This document shows positions 9,170 through 18,175 of a stretch of 52,649 nucleotides of DNA, piece after piece; the first letter of the stretch is position 1, and every line of letters starts with the position of its first letter. Made by a program: the position numbers and the translations under genes. Below the pieces are notes generated by a model. That model was not told where the DNA came from, did no database searches, and saw only the letters and a list, made by a program, of their open reading frames with translations. The stretch lies in contig MKUV01000045.1 of assembly GCA_001898725.1 (NCBI GenBank), positions 1 through 52,649 of the forward strand, in the 5' to 3' direction. The DNA comes from Caedibacter sp. 37-49. Its GTDB lineage: Bacteria > Pseudomonadota > Alphaproteobacteria > Caedimonadales > Caedimonadaceae.

Positions 9170-10042
9170 CTATCCCCGCATTAGAGCAGGATAACTAAAC
9201 GCTAAGATATGAATTAAATTGACCAAGAAATGAAGCAATATGGAAGATTCAATTCGGTTGCTTCGCATAAAAACGTACCCATAACCCACTCCTGCAAGCG
9301 TTGAGAGAATAACATAAGGCACTCCTCCCGTATGATGAGAAGCACCAAACACGATTGCAGCGCCGCCTAATGCAAACCAATTTCCTCCCTTAAAGGAGGA
9401 GAAGATTTTTGTAAGCTCCCTTTGAACAAAACCGCGATAAAAAATTTCTTCGACTACACATACTAGGAGAAGATTTGTTGGGATCCACCATCCTAAAATA
9501 GAAGGAACTTTAAAATCAATTCTTATATAATGCATAGCAAATGCTGTCCCTAATAACAGAGCACATACATAAATTAGAGGAATGGGCAACACACGTAAGG
9601 TTACTTTCCATTCTTTCAAAGATTGGTTGAGTGTCGTATAGAATAATAATAAAAGAGAACCTACCAAGACTTTATCCACATTAATGTAGCTAGAATAAGG
9701 TTTAGAATCAAAACTTAACTTGATTTGATCAATAATCTTAAAATTATGGAAACCAGGCAGAAGATGAAGACAAAGGCAAAAAATAAATACACCCAAAAGT
9801 ATTGCTAAAATACCTTTTATAAAAGAGGGTGCTTTTTGATAAGTTAAAAGACCGAATGTAATTAACAATAAATAGATAAAGCTAAAAGGTTCAATAAAGT
9901 GATACCAATAAGCCAAGCCACAACTTAGGATATAACCAAGATAAGAAACCCAACGAGAAGTCACCCAGCAAGAAGTTATTGTTATTATAAGTGCAAAAAA
10001 AAGCAATAACTGACCATTTCCGATTATAGAAGCGAAACTCAT
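9170..10042 (-). CDS. CPBP-family intramembrane metalloprotease
   Basis: A multi-pass membrane protein of 290 residues with a C-terminal CPBP (Abi) domain related to Rce1. Motif 1 is EEIFYRGF, with Glu198-Glu199 and Arg203. Motif 2 is FGASHH, with His236. Motif 3 is LLHFLVN, with His271 and Asn275. The catalytic set is therefore complete. The N-terminal 170 residues are mostly hydrophobic helices. Bacterial members have been linked to peptide maturation, bacteriocin immunity or membrane-protein control, and no substrate is suggested here. It is convergent with fabH and divergent from the diguanylate cyclase. Confidence 0.88.
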   Translation of the reverse strand: MSFASIIGNGQLLLFFALIITITSCWVTSRWVSYLGYILSCGLAYWYHFIEPFSFIYLLLITFGLLTYQKAPSFIKGILAILLGVFIFCLCLHLLPGFHNFKIIDQIKLSFDSKPYSSYINVDKVLVGSLLLLFYTTLNQSLKEWKVTLRVLPIPLIYVCALLLGTAFAMHYIRIDFKVPSILGWWIPTNLLLVCVVEEIFYRGFVQRELTKIFSSFKGGNWFALGGAAIVFGASHHTGGVPYVILSTLAGVGYGYVFMRSNRIESSILLHFLVNLIHILAFSYPALMRG

Positions 10043-10205
10043 CTTTTTTTAATCCCTTTTAAACAAACTAGATAACATGCTGGCATATTAATAGCGTATC
10101 AATCAACATTGAATATTAAGTTCTTAACGTTTCCTTAGACAATTTTTTTTAGAATAAAGTCAGAAGATTAAAAATCAGATGAGAGATTTTAGAGGCTTGA
10201 AATAG

Positions 10206-11669
10206 ATGTCAGAGCTTATGTTATCAAAAAAGCCTTCTGTCTTTAAAATATTAGATAAGCTTTTACAAGATAAAAACCTTTTCTCTTATTCTAACGACGA
10301 ACCGTTTTCAAAACAGAAGAAATCTTCCTACATAGATCTTGAAGCGTCATCGACTGGAAAAATTCTTCTTGTTAGTGAGTTCAAATCAGATCAAGTTCCA
10401 TTTGTTTTTCCCCTGAAAAAACTTGGATACGAATTATTTGTTGTTACGACCCAACAAGAAGCTCTTCACCTTTTATCTCATGAAACTATCGATATTATCA
10501 TTAATTCTCTTGAAGAGCCTTCTCAACAACTTGAACTTATCAAAAATTTGAAATCTCAAAATCAATATGCTCATATTCCTTTGTTGGTTGCTTCGTCTCT
10601 TCAAGCGCAAATTTCGCAAAGTCTTGCTTTAGGAGCTGAAGATTTTATCCTGCCTAATTTAGATTCTGAAGTATTAGATCTCAGACTAAAGATGTGGCTC
10701 AAGCATAGGATTTATAATACTTTTCAAATCAAGAACCTTGTTGAAGTAAAAACGAGGCTTTCCTTATTAAAGCAAGCTGTTGAATGTGTTGATGAAGGTT
10801 TCGCTATTTTTGATCAACAAGATGAGCTTGTTCTCTGTAATGAAAGCTTTAGGTATATCTATAGACTTGAAGATATTGAGATTATAGGAGGCAACACTTA
10901 TCAACATTTGTTGGAAACCAACTATAAAAGAGGGATCTATCTTCTTAATAGCCGTAGAGCCCTTAAGCAAGATATTCTTCTTGATGATAAATATCAATTA
11001 TGGCTCTCTAAGCGTCTTAAGTTTCATAATACACCTCGCAAACCGTACATCGAGAAGCTCTCAAATGGTCATTTCATTGAAATTACAGAAAAAAAGATGG
11101 CTGAAGGGGGAACAATTGCCATCTACAAAGACGTCACGGAGCAACTTCAATATGAAAACCAGATACAATATCTTGCAACGCATGATATTCTGACAGGGCT
11201 TGCAAATCGTGTACTCTTCAAAAAAGCCTTAGAAGACGTTCTCCATCAAACCAAAAGAAAGCCCTTAAAATTTGCTGTTATTTATATAGATCTTGATGGC
11301 TTCAAAAGCATTAATGATACATTTGGGCACGTTTATGGAGATCATCTTTTAATTGAGGTTGGTAAGAGACTTCAACATTGTCTTCGAAAATCTGACCTTA
11401 TTGCGCGTTTGGGTGGTGATGAATTTAGTATTTTAACAAAAAAAATAAAAAACCGTCAGGCTTTAGAAAATTTAATAATCCGTATCAAAGAAAGTCTTTG
11501 TGCCCCTATTAAACATGGCAGCGAAAAAATGGAGATTGGAGCAAGTATTGGAGCATTTTTTGGCCCTGTTGAAGAATTCACTCCAACTTCTCTGATGCTT
11601 GCTGCTGATAAAGCCATGTATGAAGCTAAGCGCGCTGGACGCAATAACTATCGTATTACAACATCTTAA
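10206..11669 (+). CDS. Diguanylate cyclase with degenerate receiver and PAS domains
   Basis: Synthesises c-di-GMP from two GTP. The 487-residue protein has three regions. Residues 50-170 form a receiver-like domain whose usual phospho-acceptor position appears to be Asn100 (DIIINSLEEP), so phosphorylation is unlikely. Residues 185-320 form a PAS_7-like sensor followed by a linker helix. The GGDEF domain runs to the C-terminus. The active site GGDEF is at 403-407, and an inhibitory-site RxxD (Arg394-Asp397) lies five residues before it, implying product feedback. It has no transmembrane segment, so it is cytosolic. It is monocistronic. The window's EAL protein could be its opposing enzyme. Confidence 0.9.
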   Translation: MSELMLSKKPSVFKILDKLLQDKNLFSYSNDEPFSKQKKSSYIDLEASSTGKILLVSEFKSDQVPFVFPLKKLGYELFVVTTQQEALHLLSHETIDIIINSLEEPSQQLELIKNLKSQNQYAHIPLLVASSLQAQISQSLALGAEDFILPNLDSEVLDLRLKMWLKHRIYNTFQIKNLVEVKTRLSLLKQAVECVDEGFAIFDQQDELVLCNESFRYIYRLEDIEIIGGNTYQHLLETNYKRGIYLLNSRRALKQDILLDDKYQLWLSKRLKFHNTPRKPYIEKLSNGHFIEITEKKMAEGGTIAIYKDVTEQLQYENQIQYLATHDILTGLANRVLFKKALEDVLHQTKRKPLKFAVIYIDLDGFKSINDTFGHVYGDHLLIEVGKRLQHCLRKSDLIARLGGDEFSILTKKIKNRQALENLIIRIKESLCAPIKHGSEKMEIGASIGAFFGPVEEFTPTSLMLAADKAMYEAKRAGRNNYRITTS

Positions 11670-11761
11670 ACCTTATTCATGATAATGATATTCATACTTG
11701 ATTAGTAAATTTATATAATATATAAAAATATATAATATTAAATTCTACTTATGAGGTAGCA

Positions 11762-12187
11762 ATGTGGTCAAAGTCCTATAGCAAATCATTCAAAAATATA
11801 AAAAAAGCAGACATATGGCGCTTGTGGACAGATGTAAACAATCGACACACATGGGATTTAGACAGTGAATATTGTAGACTTGAAGGCCCTTTTCAAGTTG
11901 GCGCAAAATTTACACTTAAACCTATGGGCGGCCCAATCGTAGAAATAGAAATTATAGAAGCTCAAGAAAATTTTAAATTTACAGATCAAACTCGCTTTTG
12001 GGGCGCTATTATGGACGGCATCCATGAAATGGAACAAACTAAAGAGGGTTTACGCTTAACAACAACCATTCAAATCTCAGGTCCCTTAAGCTTTATTTGG
12101 CGCAAATTAGTTGCAGAGGGGATTGTAAAAACTCTTCCCGAACAAACAGAAGCCCTTGTGAAACTCGCCCGTAAAAAAAATGTCTGA
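11762..12187 (+). CDS. SRPBCC (START-like) family protein
   Basis: 141 residues resembling the polyketide cyclase/dehydrase or AHSA1-like SRPBCC fold. An N-terminal strand is followed by IWRLWTDVNNRHTWDLD, then a FQVGAKFTLKP segment and a long C-terminal helix. These proteins bind hydrophobic ligands in a deep pocket, and the ligand is unknown. Its stop overlaps the next gene's start by 8 bases. Coupling to a MarR regulator suggests the two act on, or respond to, the same small molecule. Confidence 0.8.
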   Translation: MWSKSYSKSFKNIKKADIWRLWTDVNNRHTWDLDSEYCRLEGPFQVGAKFTLKPMGGPIVEIEIIEAQENFKFTDQTRFWGAIMDGIHEMEQTKEGLRLTTTIQISGPLSFIWRKLVAEGIVKTLPEQTEALVKLARKKNV

Positions 12188-12647
12188 ATCAGCTTTTCTC
12201 TTCAAAAAGCCCAAAGAAAGTCCTGGGCTCTTGTTATGGCAAGTGACGACACTATGGCAACGAACCATCAAAAAAACTTTAGAGCCATACAATATTACGC
12301 ATCCACAATTTACAATTATGGCAATTTTATTATGGTTTGAAGAAAATTACAAAGACGCAACCCAGGCAACGCTTGCAGACTTTTCTAAACTCGATAAAAT
12401 GACGATTTCCCAATCACTTAAATTTTTATCCTCTAAAAACTATATTAAACGACGTGAACATCCGCTTGATACAAGGGCTAAACTTGTCAATTTAACAGTT
12501 GAAGGAAAAAGATTAATTACTCAGCTTGTCTCTTTAATTGAGGCAATTGATTATGAGTTCTTTTGCACTATTAATCAGGATGATCAATCGCAGTTTATTG
12601 AAATTCTTCATAAAATCATCGAAGAAAAAGATCCTATAAATAGATAA
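12180..12647 (+). CDS. MarR-family transcriptional regulator
   Basis: 155 residues with a winged helix-turn-helix. TLWQRTIKKTLEPYNITHPQFTIMA forms the dimer and lead-in helices, the recognition region is LADFSKLDKMTISQSLKFL, and the wing is IKRREHPLDTRAKLVNLT. MarR proteins are homodimeric repressors, usually released by an aromatic or oxidant ligand. The overlap with the SRPBCC gene indicates one transcript. It may repress its own operon, but I found no clear operator palindrome in the AT-rich upstream DNA. Confidence 0.88.
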   Translation: MSESAFLFKKPKESPGLLLWQVTTLWQRTIKKTLEPYNITHPQFTIMAILLWFEENYKDATQATLADFSKLDKMTISQSLKFLSSKNYIKRREHPLDTRAKLVNLTVEGKRLITQLVSLIEAIDYEFFCTINQDDQSQFIEILHKIIEEKDPINR

Positions 12648-12724
12648 GAATAATTTTTGACGTATAAAACTTGTAAGACTTCTCAAGTGTAACTTGTAAA
12701 GACCGAATTATTACTAACTTAATT

Positions 12725-13273
12725 TTATTTTTTAAGAACTTTTTCGATTTCTTCCGCGACAACTTCTTTCACAATTTTTGTAAGATTTTTATCAAGCCAT
12801 GCTTGTAAAAGAGGTGGGAGAGAATGACGTACAGTATTTTCAATTGTTGGACTAAGAATATCCTGGTGAGATTGCGCTTGTTTTAAGAGATCAGGAAGAT
12901 CTTCAATGGTTTTTGATACGGCCTTAGCAACTTCTTGAGAAATAAGCCCTTGTGGTTCTTTTAAAGCAGGAGAAAGTTGAAAATCTTCTTCCGTTGTATG
13001 GGATAACTTTTCTTTATTGCTTTGGTCTTGAGAACTGTTTTCTTTCCAGGCAGTTGCTTTTTCTAAAGGTCCTTTATAAACATCTTCAGAAAGCATATTT
13101 GTTAACTCAAGTATGTTCTCTTCTTCATTCGTCAAAATTTCTTTTCGTGAAGAAGTTGCAAGCGAAAGTTTAGGAGATTTAGATTTCTCACTTTCTTCAA
13201 CATCCTCAGCAATAATTTGTCGAATGGAAGAAAGAATTTCTTCCATATCTCTATCGACTTGAGTCTGCGGCAT
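12725..13273 (-). CDS. popZ: Polar organising protein PopZ / DUF2497 family
   Basis: PopZ polymers form cell-pole hubs that tether centromeres and signalling proteins in alphaproteobacteria. Both diagnostic ends are visible: N-terminal DMEEILSSIRQIIAED and C-terminal LPPLLQAWLDKNLTKIV with VVAEEIEKVLKK. The middle is a long acidic, disordered linker. I start at the ATG giving MPQTQVDRD, which has a GAGAGG site upstream. A longer frame would run 66 bases further into tolC. Even so, the start lies 23 bases inside the end of tolC, so translation is probably coupled. Length is 182 residues. Confidence 0.88.
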   Translation of the reverse strand: MPQTQVDRDMEEILSSIRQIIAEDVEESEKSKSPKLSLATSSRKEILTNEEENILELTNMLSEDVYKGPLEKATAWKENSSQDQSNKEKLSHTTEEDFQLSPALKEPQGLISQEVAKAVSKTIEDLPDLLKQAQSHQDILSPTIENTVRHSLPPLLQAWLDKNLTKIVKEVVAEEIEKVLKK

Positions 13274-14807
13274 CTCTGATTTCCTCTCGACTTGGAACAT
13301 CGCCCCAACCGATATAACGTCCACTTGTCTCTTCAGCATATCCCTTCACATCATATTTTTGTACTGGCATTTTGAGAAGCGCTGTTGATAAATGCCCCAT
13401 AACAGCTAAAATTTCATATCCAGAAGCTAAGAAATCGCGCGTTGCACGTACTAAGCTAACCCGCGCACCAACAACATCTTTTTGCGCATTTAAGACATCT
13501 AAAAGTGTTCTTTCACCCACCAGAGATTCTTGACGTGTGCCTTCAATACGTGTCTCACCTGCTTTCACTTGTGCCTCAAGTTTACTTACACGTCCTTTTG
13601 AAGCATGTCTTGTTTCCCAAACCTTAATGACACTTTCAATAACTTGATTACGTGCTCTTTTAACTTCAATTGCTCTTTGAGCTGCGGTTTGGTGAGAAGC
13701 ACGAACATTCGCCCAATCAGCTCCTCCTTGTCCATAAATAGGAACATTGACTTGAACTATAGCTGATACATCATTTACTCGGCTTCCTCTATATTTCGTG
13801 CTTAAATTACGATTAGCGCTCCCTACGACATCAACTTTTGGCATTAAATCAGCTGTCGCAATATCAATAGCAGCCTCAGCTGCCTTTGCATCAAAAATAG
13901 CCTTTTGAAGAGCAGGATTTTCTTTAATCGAAATATTTTTTAGGTCATCTAATGTTATGGGAAGTGTTATTGTCGTCCCAATATCTAAAGGTAACACTAA
14001 TTCTTTAGGAGGTTGTGCGCCTACAACACTTAAGTACTCTGCCGTTGCATTTTGAACTTCTGCTTCAGCGCTCACAAAATCAGCTAAAGCTTCTGAATAG
14101 CGAAATTCAGCTTCAGCAATTTCTGTAAGACCAATCTCACCAACATCTGCTCTTGCTTTTGCTTGCTCAAGGTTAAATTCAAAGAAGCGCACGCTTGTTC
14201 TATTAATTTCTAATTCTTGCCGACGTGCCCATAAATCAAGATAAGCACGGGTTGCTTTCAATAAAATATTTTGTTCTGTGGATTTAAAATCTTCATTTCC
14301 AGACAAAATTTGATTTTCAGCAGCGGTTGTATTAGCCAATGTTTTTCCGCCTTCAAAAATGTTTTGGCGCACTTCTACACCTGCAGTTTTAGGCGGAAGA
14401 GAGGTGGAAGATTTACCTGTAGGTTGTCCTAAACTATTTAAGCTTAAGGCATCCGTTACTTTTTGATAACCAGCCGATGCTGATCCACTAATTTTTGGCC
14501 GCCAACCTGAATAGGCTTTAGCAAGTTCTTCTGCAAGCGCATTTTGTTCTTTCACTTTTGCCCTAAGTTCAGGATTCGTTGTATAAGCTTGTGTTAAAGC
14601 TTGCATAAAAGGATGTTCAGCGCTCATTCCTTCTGGTTTGGCTTTCTGAGCAATCTTTTTTTCTTTAAGAAGTTTTGCTGTCCCCCTTTGTAAGGAAGCT
14701 GGCTTCTTTTTAGCTGCCGCTACTGCCTCAGACGATGGCTTAGTCTCACTAGAATAGGTCATTACTAAACTGCAACTAAGACCTAAAACAAAAAATATAC
14801 TTCTCAT
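13251..14807 (-). CDS. tolC: TolC-family outer-membrane channel
   Basis: The outer-membrane exit duct for type I secretion and RND or MFS efflux pumps. The 518-residue protein has a hydrophobic N-terminal signal, an Ala/Lys-rich spacer to about residue 55, then two repeated coiled-coil OEP domains. Repeat one includes KISGSASAGYQ, VRQNIFEGGKT and KATRAYLDLW. Repeat two includes LMPKVDVVGSANRN, VQVNVPIYGQGG and VIKVWETRHA. The GERTLLDVLNAQKD signature near the end is typical. It is flanked by popZ and a rhodanese gene, a conserved alphaproteobacterial order. Confidence 0.93.
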   Translation of the reverse strand: MRSIFFVLGLSCSLVMTYSSETKPSSEAVAAAKKKPASLQRGTAKLLKEKKIAQKAKPEGMSAEHPFMQALTQAYTTNPELRAKVKEQNALAEELAKAYSGWRPKISGSASAGYQKVTDALSLNSLGQPTGKSSTSLPPKTAGVEVRQNIFEGGKTLANTTAAENQILSGNEDFKSTEQNILLKATRAYLDLWARRQELEINRTSVRFFEFNLEQAKARADVGEIGLTEIAEAEFRYSEALADFVSAEAEVQNATAEYLSVVGAQPPKELVLPLDIGTTITLPITLDDLKNISIKENPALQKAIFDAKAAEAAIDIATADLMPKVDVVGSANRNLSTKYRGSRVNDVSAIVQVNVPIYGQGGADWANVRASHQTAAQRAIEVKRARNQVIESVIKVWETRHASKGRVSKLEAQVKAGETRIEGTRQESLVGERTLLDVLNAQKDVVGARVSLVRATRDFLASGYEILAVMGHLSTALLKMPVQKYDVKGYAEETSGRYIGWGDVPSREEIRDAADSSR

Positions 14808-14826
14808 ATCCCAACCATTTTTTAGG

Positions 14827-15144
14827 TTAATAACGAGGAATGTTAGGGTCTACCGTTATAGACCAAAGATCAATCCCACCTTTAAGACTTACGACCTTAT
14901 CAAATCCTCTATCTTTTAGTAAATAGCAAGCTTGCAAACTGCGAGCCCCATGATGACAAAGTACGATAACAAATTTATCTTGTGGTATTTTTGCCACATT
15001 TTTAATCAGCGCAGGCAAAGGAATGTGTATGGCACCTGGGAATGAAGCTTTTTCAACTTCATCTAAGTTTCGGACATCAATAATACACATATCTTTATCA
15101 GTTTTAATCATTTCAGACAATTCTTGCGGTGTGATCTCGGTCAT
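14827..15144 (-). CDS. Single-domain rhodanese-like protein
   Basis: A small cytosolic rhodanese of 105 residues that would carry a persulfide sulfur. Typical features are CIIDVRNLDEV, FPGAIHIPL and the active-site loop VLCHHGARS, with the catalytic Cys followed by an Arg at the sixth loop position. It ends in GGIDLWS, the usual C-terminal helix motif. I chose the ATG nine bases after the pcm stop. A TTG four codons upstream overlaps that stop and cannot be excluded. It lies in the pcm-rhodanese-tolC-popZ run. Confidence 0.9.
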   Translation of the reverse strand: MTEITPQELSEMIKTDKDMCIIDVRNLDEVEKASFPGAIHIPLPALIKNVAKIPQDKFVIVLCHHGARSLQACYLLKDRGFDKVVSLKGGIDLWSITVDPNIPRY

Positions 15145-15152
15145 ATAAGTTC

Positions 15153-15812
15153 TCAAAATTCAAAGTCTTTCTTCTTTTGAAATTCTTTTAAAATAGGAAC
15201 GTTTGTTTCAAAAAGAATTTTTTTATGAAGCGAATTTTCTCTTTTTTCAATGATTACACCTTCGCAAATTGTTATCGTATCTTTTGAAAAGATTGTCACA
15301 ATTTTGCCCCCTTCAGCAAGTTGCATATATAATGTTACTGGAATTTCCGCAACAGCCCCTTCAATAAAAATTATATCATAAGGAGCTTCTTCACCATATC
15401 CTTCTGATAAGGATCTTAAATAGCTATGCGCATTAAAAATTTCATAATTTTCAAACATTTCTCTCATAAAATTAACATAAGGTTCATGAGATTCAACAGC
15501 TATAATTTTGTTCGCTAAGTAACTCAAAATAATTGCTGCATAGCCTGTCGAACAACCTAAAACTAAAACTTTATCAGTTGGCCTGATCATAGCTCCCTCA
15601 AGCAACTTCGCAAGGATTACCGGCGCAAGAATAATTCGATCTTCAGGCATATTAATAAGTAAATCTCCATAACAAACATTTTGATGGCTTGAAGAAACAA
15701 ACGTCTCTCTTGAAAGCCTCTTAAAACCTTGTAAAATTTTAGGATGGCTAATATGCTGGGGCAAAAGCTGCCCGAGAATCATTGCTTGTCGCATCTCTTC
15801 AAAATTTGTCAT
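15153..15812 (-). CDS. pcm: Protein-L-isoaspartate O-methyltransferase family protein
   Basis: A SAM-dependent enzyme that methylates isoaspartyl residues to start repair of damaged proteins. 219 residues. Characteristic parts are MRQAMILGQLLPQHI, the LLINMPEDRIILAPV segment (normally GxxQTISQP, here diverged), and SAM motif I VLVLGCSTGYAA. The divergence of the substrate loop suggests it may not be a classical repair enzyme. It is first in the pcm-rhodanese-tolC-popZ cluster common in alphaproteobacteria. Confidence 0.85.
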   Translation of the reverse strand: MTNFEEMRQAMILGQLLPQHISHPKILQGFKRLSRETFVSSSHQNVCYGDLLINMPEDRIILAPVILAKLLEGAMIRPTDKVLVLGCSTGYAAIILSYLANKIIAVESHEPYVNFMREMFENYEIFNAHSYLRSLSEGYGEEAPYDIIFIEGAVAEIPVTLYMQLAEGGKIVTIFSKDTITICEGVIIEKRENSLHKKILFETNVPILKEFQKKKDFEF

Positions 15813-15866
15813 CTACTTTTTCTTTATAACCTTACTTACTGCGAGACCATCTTTACCTTTATTCAT

Positions 15867-15992
15867 CTACCCTAGGGAGACTACTTTATAAACAGGAGGA
15901 GAACCATCTTCTTTTAAAGAATATGTTTGCACTCCTGTTTGCTTTTACACAAAAAAATAATAATATTCCGTCTTATTATCAATTGCGAAAGT
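15867..15992 (-). pseudogene. Possible decayed coding remnant
   Basis: In one minus-strand frame the gap between pcm and sdhE reads FAIDNKTEYYYFFV, a stop, then KQTGVQTYSLKEDGSPPVYK and VVSLG before a second stop. The composition is protein-like, not typical of AT-rich spacer, so it may be the tail of a dead gene. The family is not recognised, and chance remains possible. Confidence 0.3.
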
Positions 15993-15999
15993 ACCTCTA

Positions 16000-16275
16000 G
16001 TGACCTCTTTTCTTTCATTACATTTTAAAAAAGCTATTTATCGCGCGAAGCATCGCGGCGGTAAAGAAGCTGATTTTCTCTTAGGTGGTTTTGTTGATAC
16101 CCATGGTCCGTTTTTAGATGAGAAAGAGCTTGGTGAGCTGAATCTCATTCTAGAATACGACGATGATGCCATCTTTTCATGGCTAAATCTGAATCAAAAG
16201 CCCCCTGTTGAGCTTAAAACAACAATTTTGAAAAAATTGAGAAACCACGTAAAAACAGTGGGTTATCAATCCTAG
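16000..16275 (+). CDS. sdhE: Succinate dehydrogenase assembly factor SdhE
   Basis: Helps attach FAD covalently to the flavoprotein subunit of succinate dehydrogenase. The 91-residue single-domain protein carries the family RGxxE motif (RGGKE, residues 19-23) inside YRAKHRGGKEADFLLGGF, and an acidic helix, ILEYDDDAIFSWL. The start is GTG, since no ATG precedes the conserved region in frame. It is divergent from pcm and isolated from sdh genes. Confidence 0.92.
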   Translation: MTSFLSLHFKKAIYRAKHRGGKEADFLLGGFVDTHGPFLDEKELGELNLILEYDDDAIFSWLNLNQKPPVELKTTILKKLRNHVKTVGYQS

Positions 16276-16387
16276 TTTTGCAAGTTCGCTCTTTATAATC
16301 GTTATAATTCATAGTAACTATTTTCAAAAGAAAATGCAACAAATAAATCATGCTTGCTTGCTTTTTTACAAGTTAAAAGAAGGATTT

Positions 16388-16675
16388 TTAAGCAACTTCG
16401 TTTTCTGTCTTTTCTGAAAAATTTTCTTGAGGAACCATCCCTAACGCGTGCAAATAAAGTGTTAATATTTCTTCTTGTTCAGAACGCTCTTGGTGATCCA
16501 TTTTCCGAATTTTTAACACTTGGCGCATAATTTTAGTGTCAAAGCCATTTGCTTTCGCTTCAGCGAAAACTTCTCGAATATCATTTGCAAGATTTGCTTT
16601 ATCTTCTTCTAAACGCTCAACTCTTTCAATAAATTGCTTTAAATGAGCTCCAGAAACGCCGCCAAATGTGGTCAT
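16388..16675 (-). CDS. gapR: GapR (DUF2312) nucleoid-associated protein
   Basis: GapR clamps overtwisted, AT-rich DNA ahead of polymerases and is a hallmark of alphaproteobacteria. Family features are GVSGAHLKQFIERVERLEE, then FAEAKANGFDTKIMRQVLKI, and the C-terminal LYLHALGM. I place the start at the ATG giving MTTFGGVSG, since an AAGGAG site lies 6-7 bases upstream. A frame starting 48 bases earlier would add non-homologous residues. Length is 95 residues. Confidence 0.94.
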   Translation of the reverse strand: MTTFGGVSGAHLKQFIERVERLEEDKANLANDIREVFAEAKANGFDTKIMRQVLKIRKMDHQERSEQEEILTLYLHALGMVPQENFSEKTENEVA

Positions 16676-16741
16676 TTTTATCTCCTTAGGAATGAAACTG
16701 GCACAAAATAACGTTCCTGTCACTAGGATGCAAGTGCTTTC

Positions 16742-17992
16742 TCATCGTCTTAAATGAGTGACAATTTCAACATGAGGTGACCATAAAAATTGATCAACAG
16801 GACTTAGCTTTTGAATCTTGAAGCCTCCCTTTTGCAAAAGAGCGACATCTCTTGCAAACGTATCAGGATTACAAGACACCATTACGACATGCGATACATT
16901 ACTCAGAGCAAGCATCTTTACTTGTGCAGCGGCACCTTGACGCGGAGGATTCATAATAACACTTTGATAAGATTCAAGTTTCTCTATAGTTACAGGGTTA
17001 GAAAATAAATTTCGTGTATAAGTCTGTATCGGCAGCTTCTGAATTTTTGCGGCTTGCGCAAGAGCTTTTAACGCCTTTTCATCCATTTCATAAGCATCGA
17101 CTTTTCCTTGCTTGGACAAAGGTAAAGAAAATGTTCCTCGGCCACAAAAGAGATCCGCAATTTTTCGATGCTCAGAAGGAAATTCTTCTAAAATAAGGGA
17201 TGTTAAGAGCTGGTCTGCCTCAGAACTTGTTTGTAAAAAACCATCTGCAGAAACTTCAACGGAATAATCTCCAAAACGAATTTGAGGTCTTTTAAATGTG
17301 ACGACTGGCCATTCTTCTTGGTCGTTTACAAAAGTAAGTCGAGCTAAATTATGGGTCAGTGCAAATGTTTTTAAAAGATCAAGTGTAGATACAACTAAAC
17401 CTTGATTTCCTTTCATTTTGAATAAAAGGTCTATGCCCGCCTCTGTAGCCGTCAAAAAGATATCTAATTTTTCTTTTGGCTTTAAAAGCGTCTGCAAAAT
17501 TTCTTTTAATGGAGCAATAAGTTGATTAATTTCAAGGCGTAAAAGCAAACAATATTCAATATCAACCAAACGATGAGATCCTAATTGGTAATAACCAAGT
17601 TTGATTTCTGAAGATGTTTTTAAGGCATGCAATACAACACGCCTGCGCGTGTGATTACCCAAAACTTTTAAAGGTTCAACAGTAAGATTTTGAACACCAT
17701 AACGATTTAAAGCGCGTGAAATACGTTCCATTTTATAGTCTACGTAAGTTTCAGGGGATAAATGTTGTAAGACACAACCCCCACAGGTCCCATAGTAAGG
17801 GCAAGGGGGCGCAACACGCTGCGGACTAGGCTTTATGATTTTTTTCAGATACCAACGATCGGCATGCGACTCTATTTCGACCTCTTCTCCTGGTAAAGTA
17901 TAAGGGATGGTGGATGCCTGGCCAGTATTATCTCGTGTGAAGCCATATCCTTGATCATCTAATTTTAGAATTGTCGCTTTTTTTATCATCAT
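16742..17992 (-). CDS. 23S rRNA (uracil-C5) methyltransferase, RlmD/RumA type
   Basis: A TrmA/RlmD-family enzyme that methylates C5 of a uridine in 23S rRNA with SAM. An N-terminal TRAM-like beta domain precedes an iron-sulfur cluster motif, CPYYGTCGGC. The SAM domain has IADLFCGRGTFSLPL, and MNPPRQGA precedes the catalytic VSCNPDTFARD loop, whose Cys is the nucleophile. The general base Glu is in HVEIVTHL. Length is 416 residues. Which uridine it targets cannot be fixed from sequence alone. It stands alone, downstream of nothing obvious. Confidence 0.9.
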   Translation of the reverse strand: MMIKKATILKLDDQGYGFTRDNTGQASTIPYTLPGEEVEIESHADRWYLKKIIKPSPQRVAPPCPYYGTCGGCVLQHLSPETYVDYKMERISRALNRYGVQNLTVEPLKVLGNHTRRRVVLHALKTSSEIKLGYYQLGSHRLVDIEYCLLLRLEINQLIAPLKEILQTLLKPKEKLDIFLTATEAGIDLLFKMKGNQGLVVSTLDLLKTFALTHNLARLTFVNDQEEWPVVTFKRPQIRFGDYSVEVSADGFLQTSSEADQLLTSLILEEFPSEHRKIADLFCGRGTFSLPLSKQGKVDAYEMDEKALKALAQAAKIQKLPIQTYTRNLFSNPVTIEKLESYQSVIMNPPRQGAAAQVKMLALSNVSHVVMVSCNPDTFARDVALLQKGGFKIQKLSPVDQFLWSPHVEIVTHLRR

Positions 17993-18175
17993 TCTTAAAA
18001 CCTCACCATATTAGGGCCATAATATCAAGTAAATACAGAAGGTTAACATCAATATGTTGTATTTATGCAACACCAAGATAAGTTTCAATAATTGTCCTTG
18101 ATTTTCAATTATTTTTCAGAGATTATTCATGCTGCATGACAAAGTGTTATGTTATATATAATTGGAGTGAAAAAC

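Noticed and set aside
12667-12713. Two ACTTGTAA-AGAC direct repeats between the MarR gene and popZ
   Set aside because: Only about 12 bases each with one indel, lying after both stop codons. Too short to call an operator or a repeat family.
15891-15936. AAACAGGAG / CTCCTGTTT inverted repeat before sdhE
   Set aside because: The 27-base separation makes a stable hairpin unlikely, and part of it overlaps the decayed frame. A regulatory role cannot be supported.
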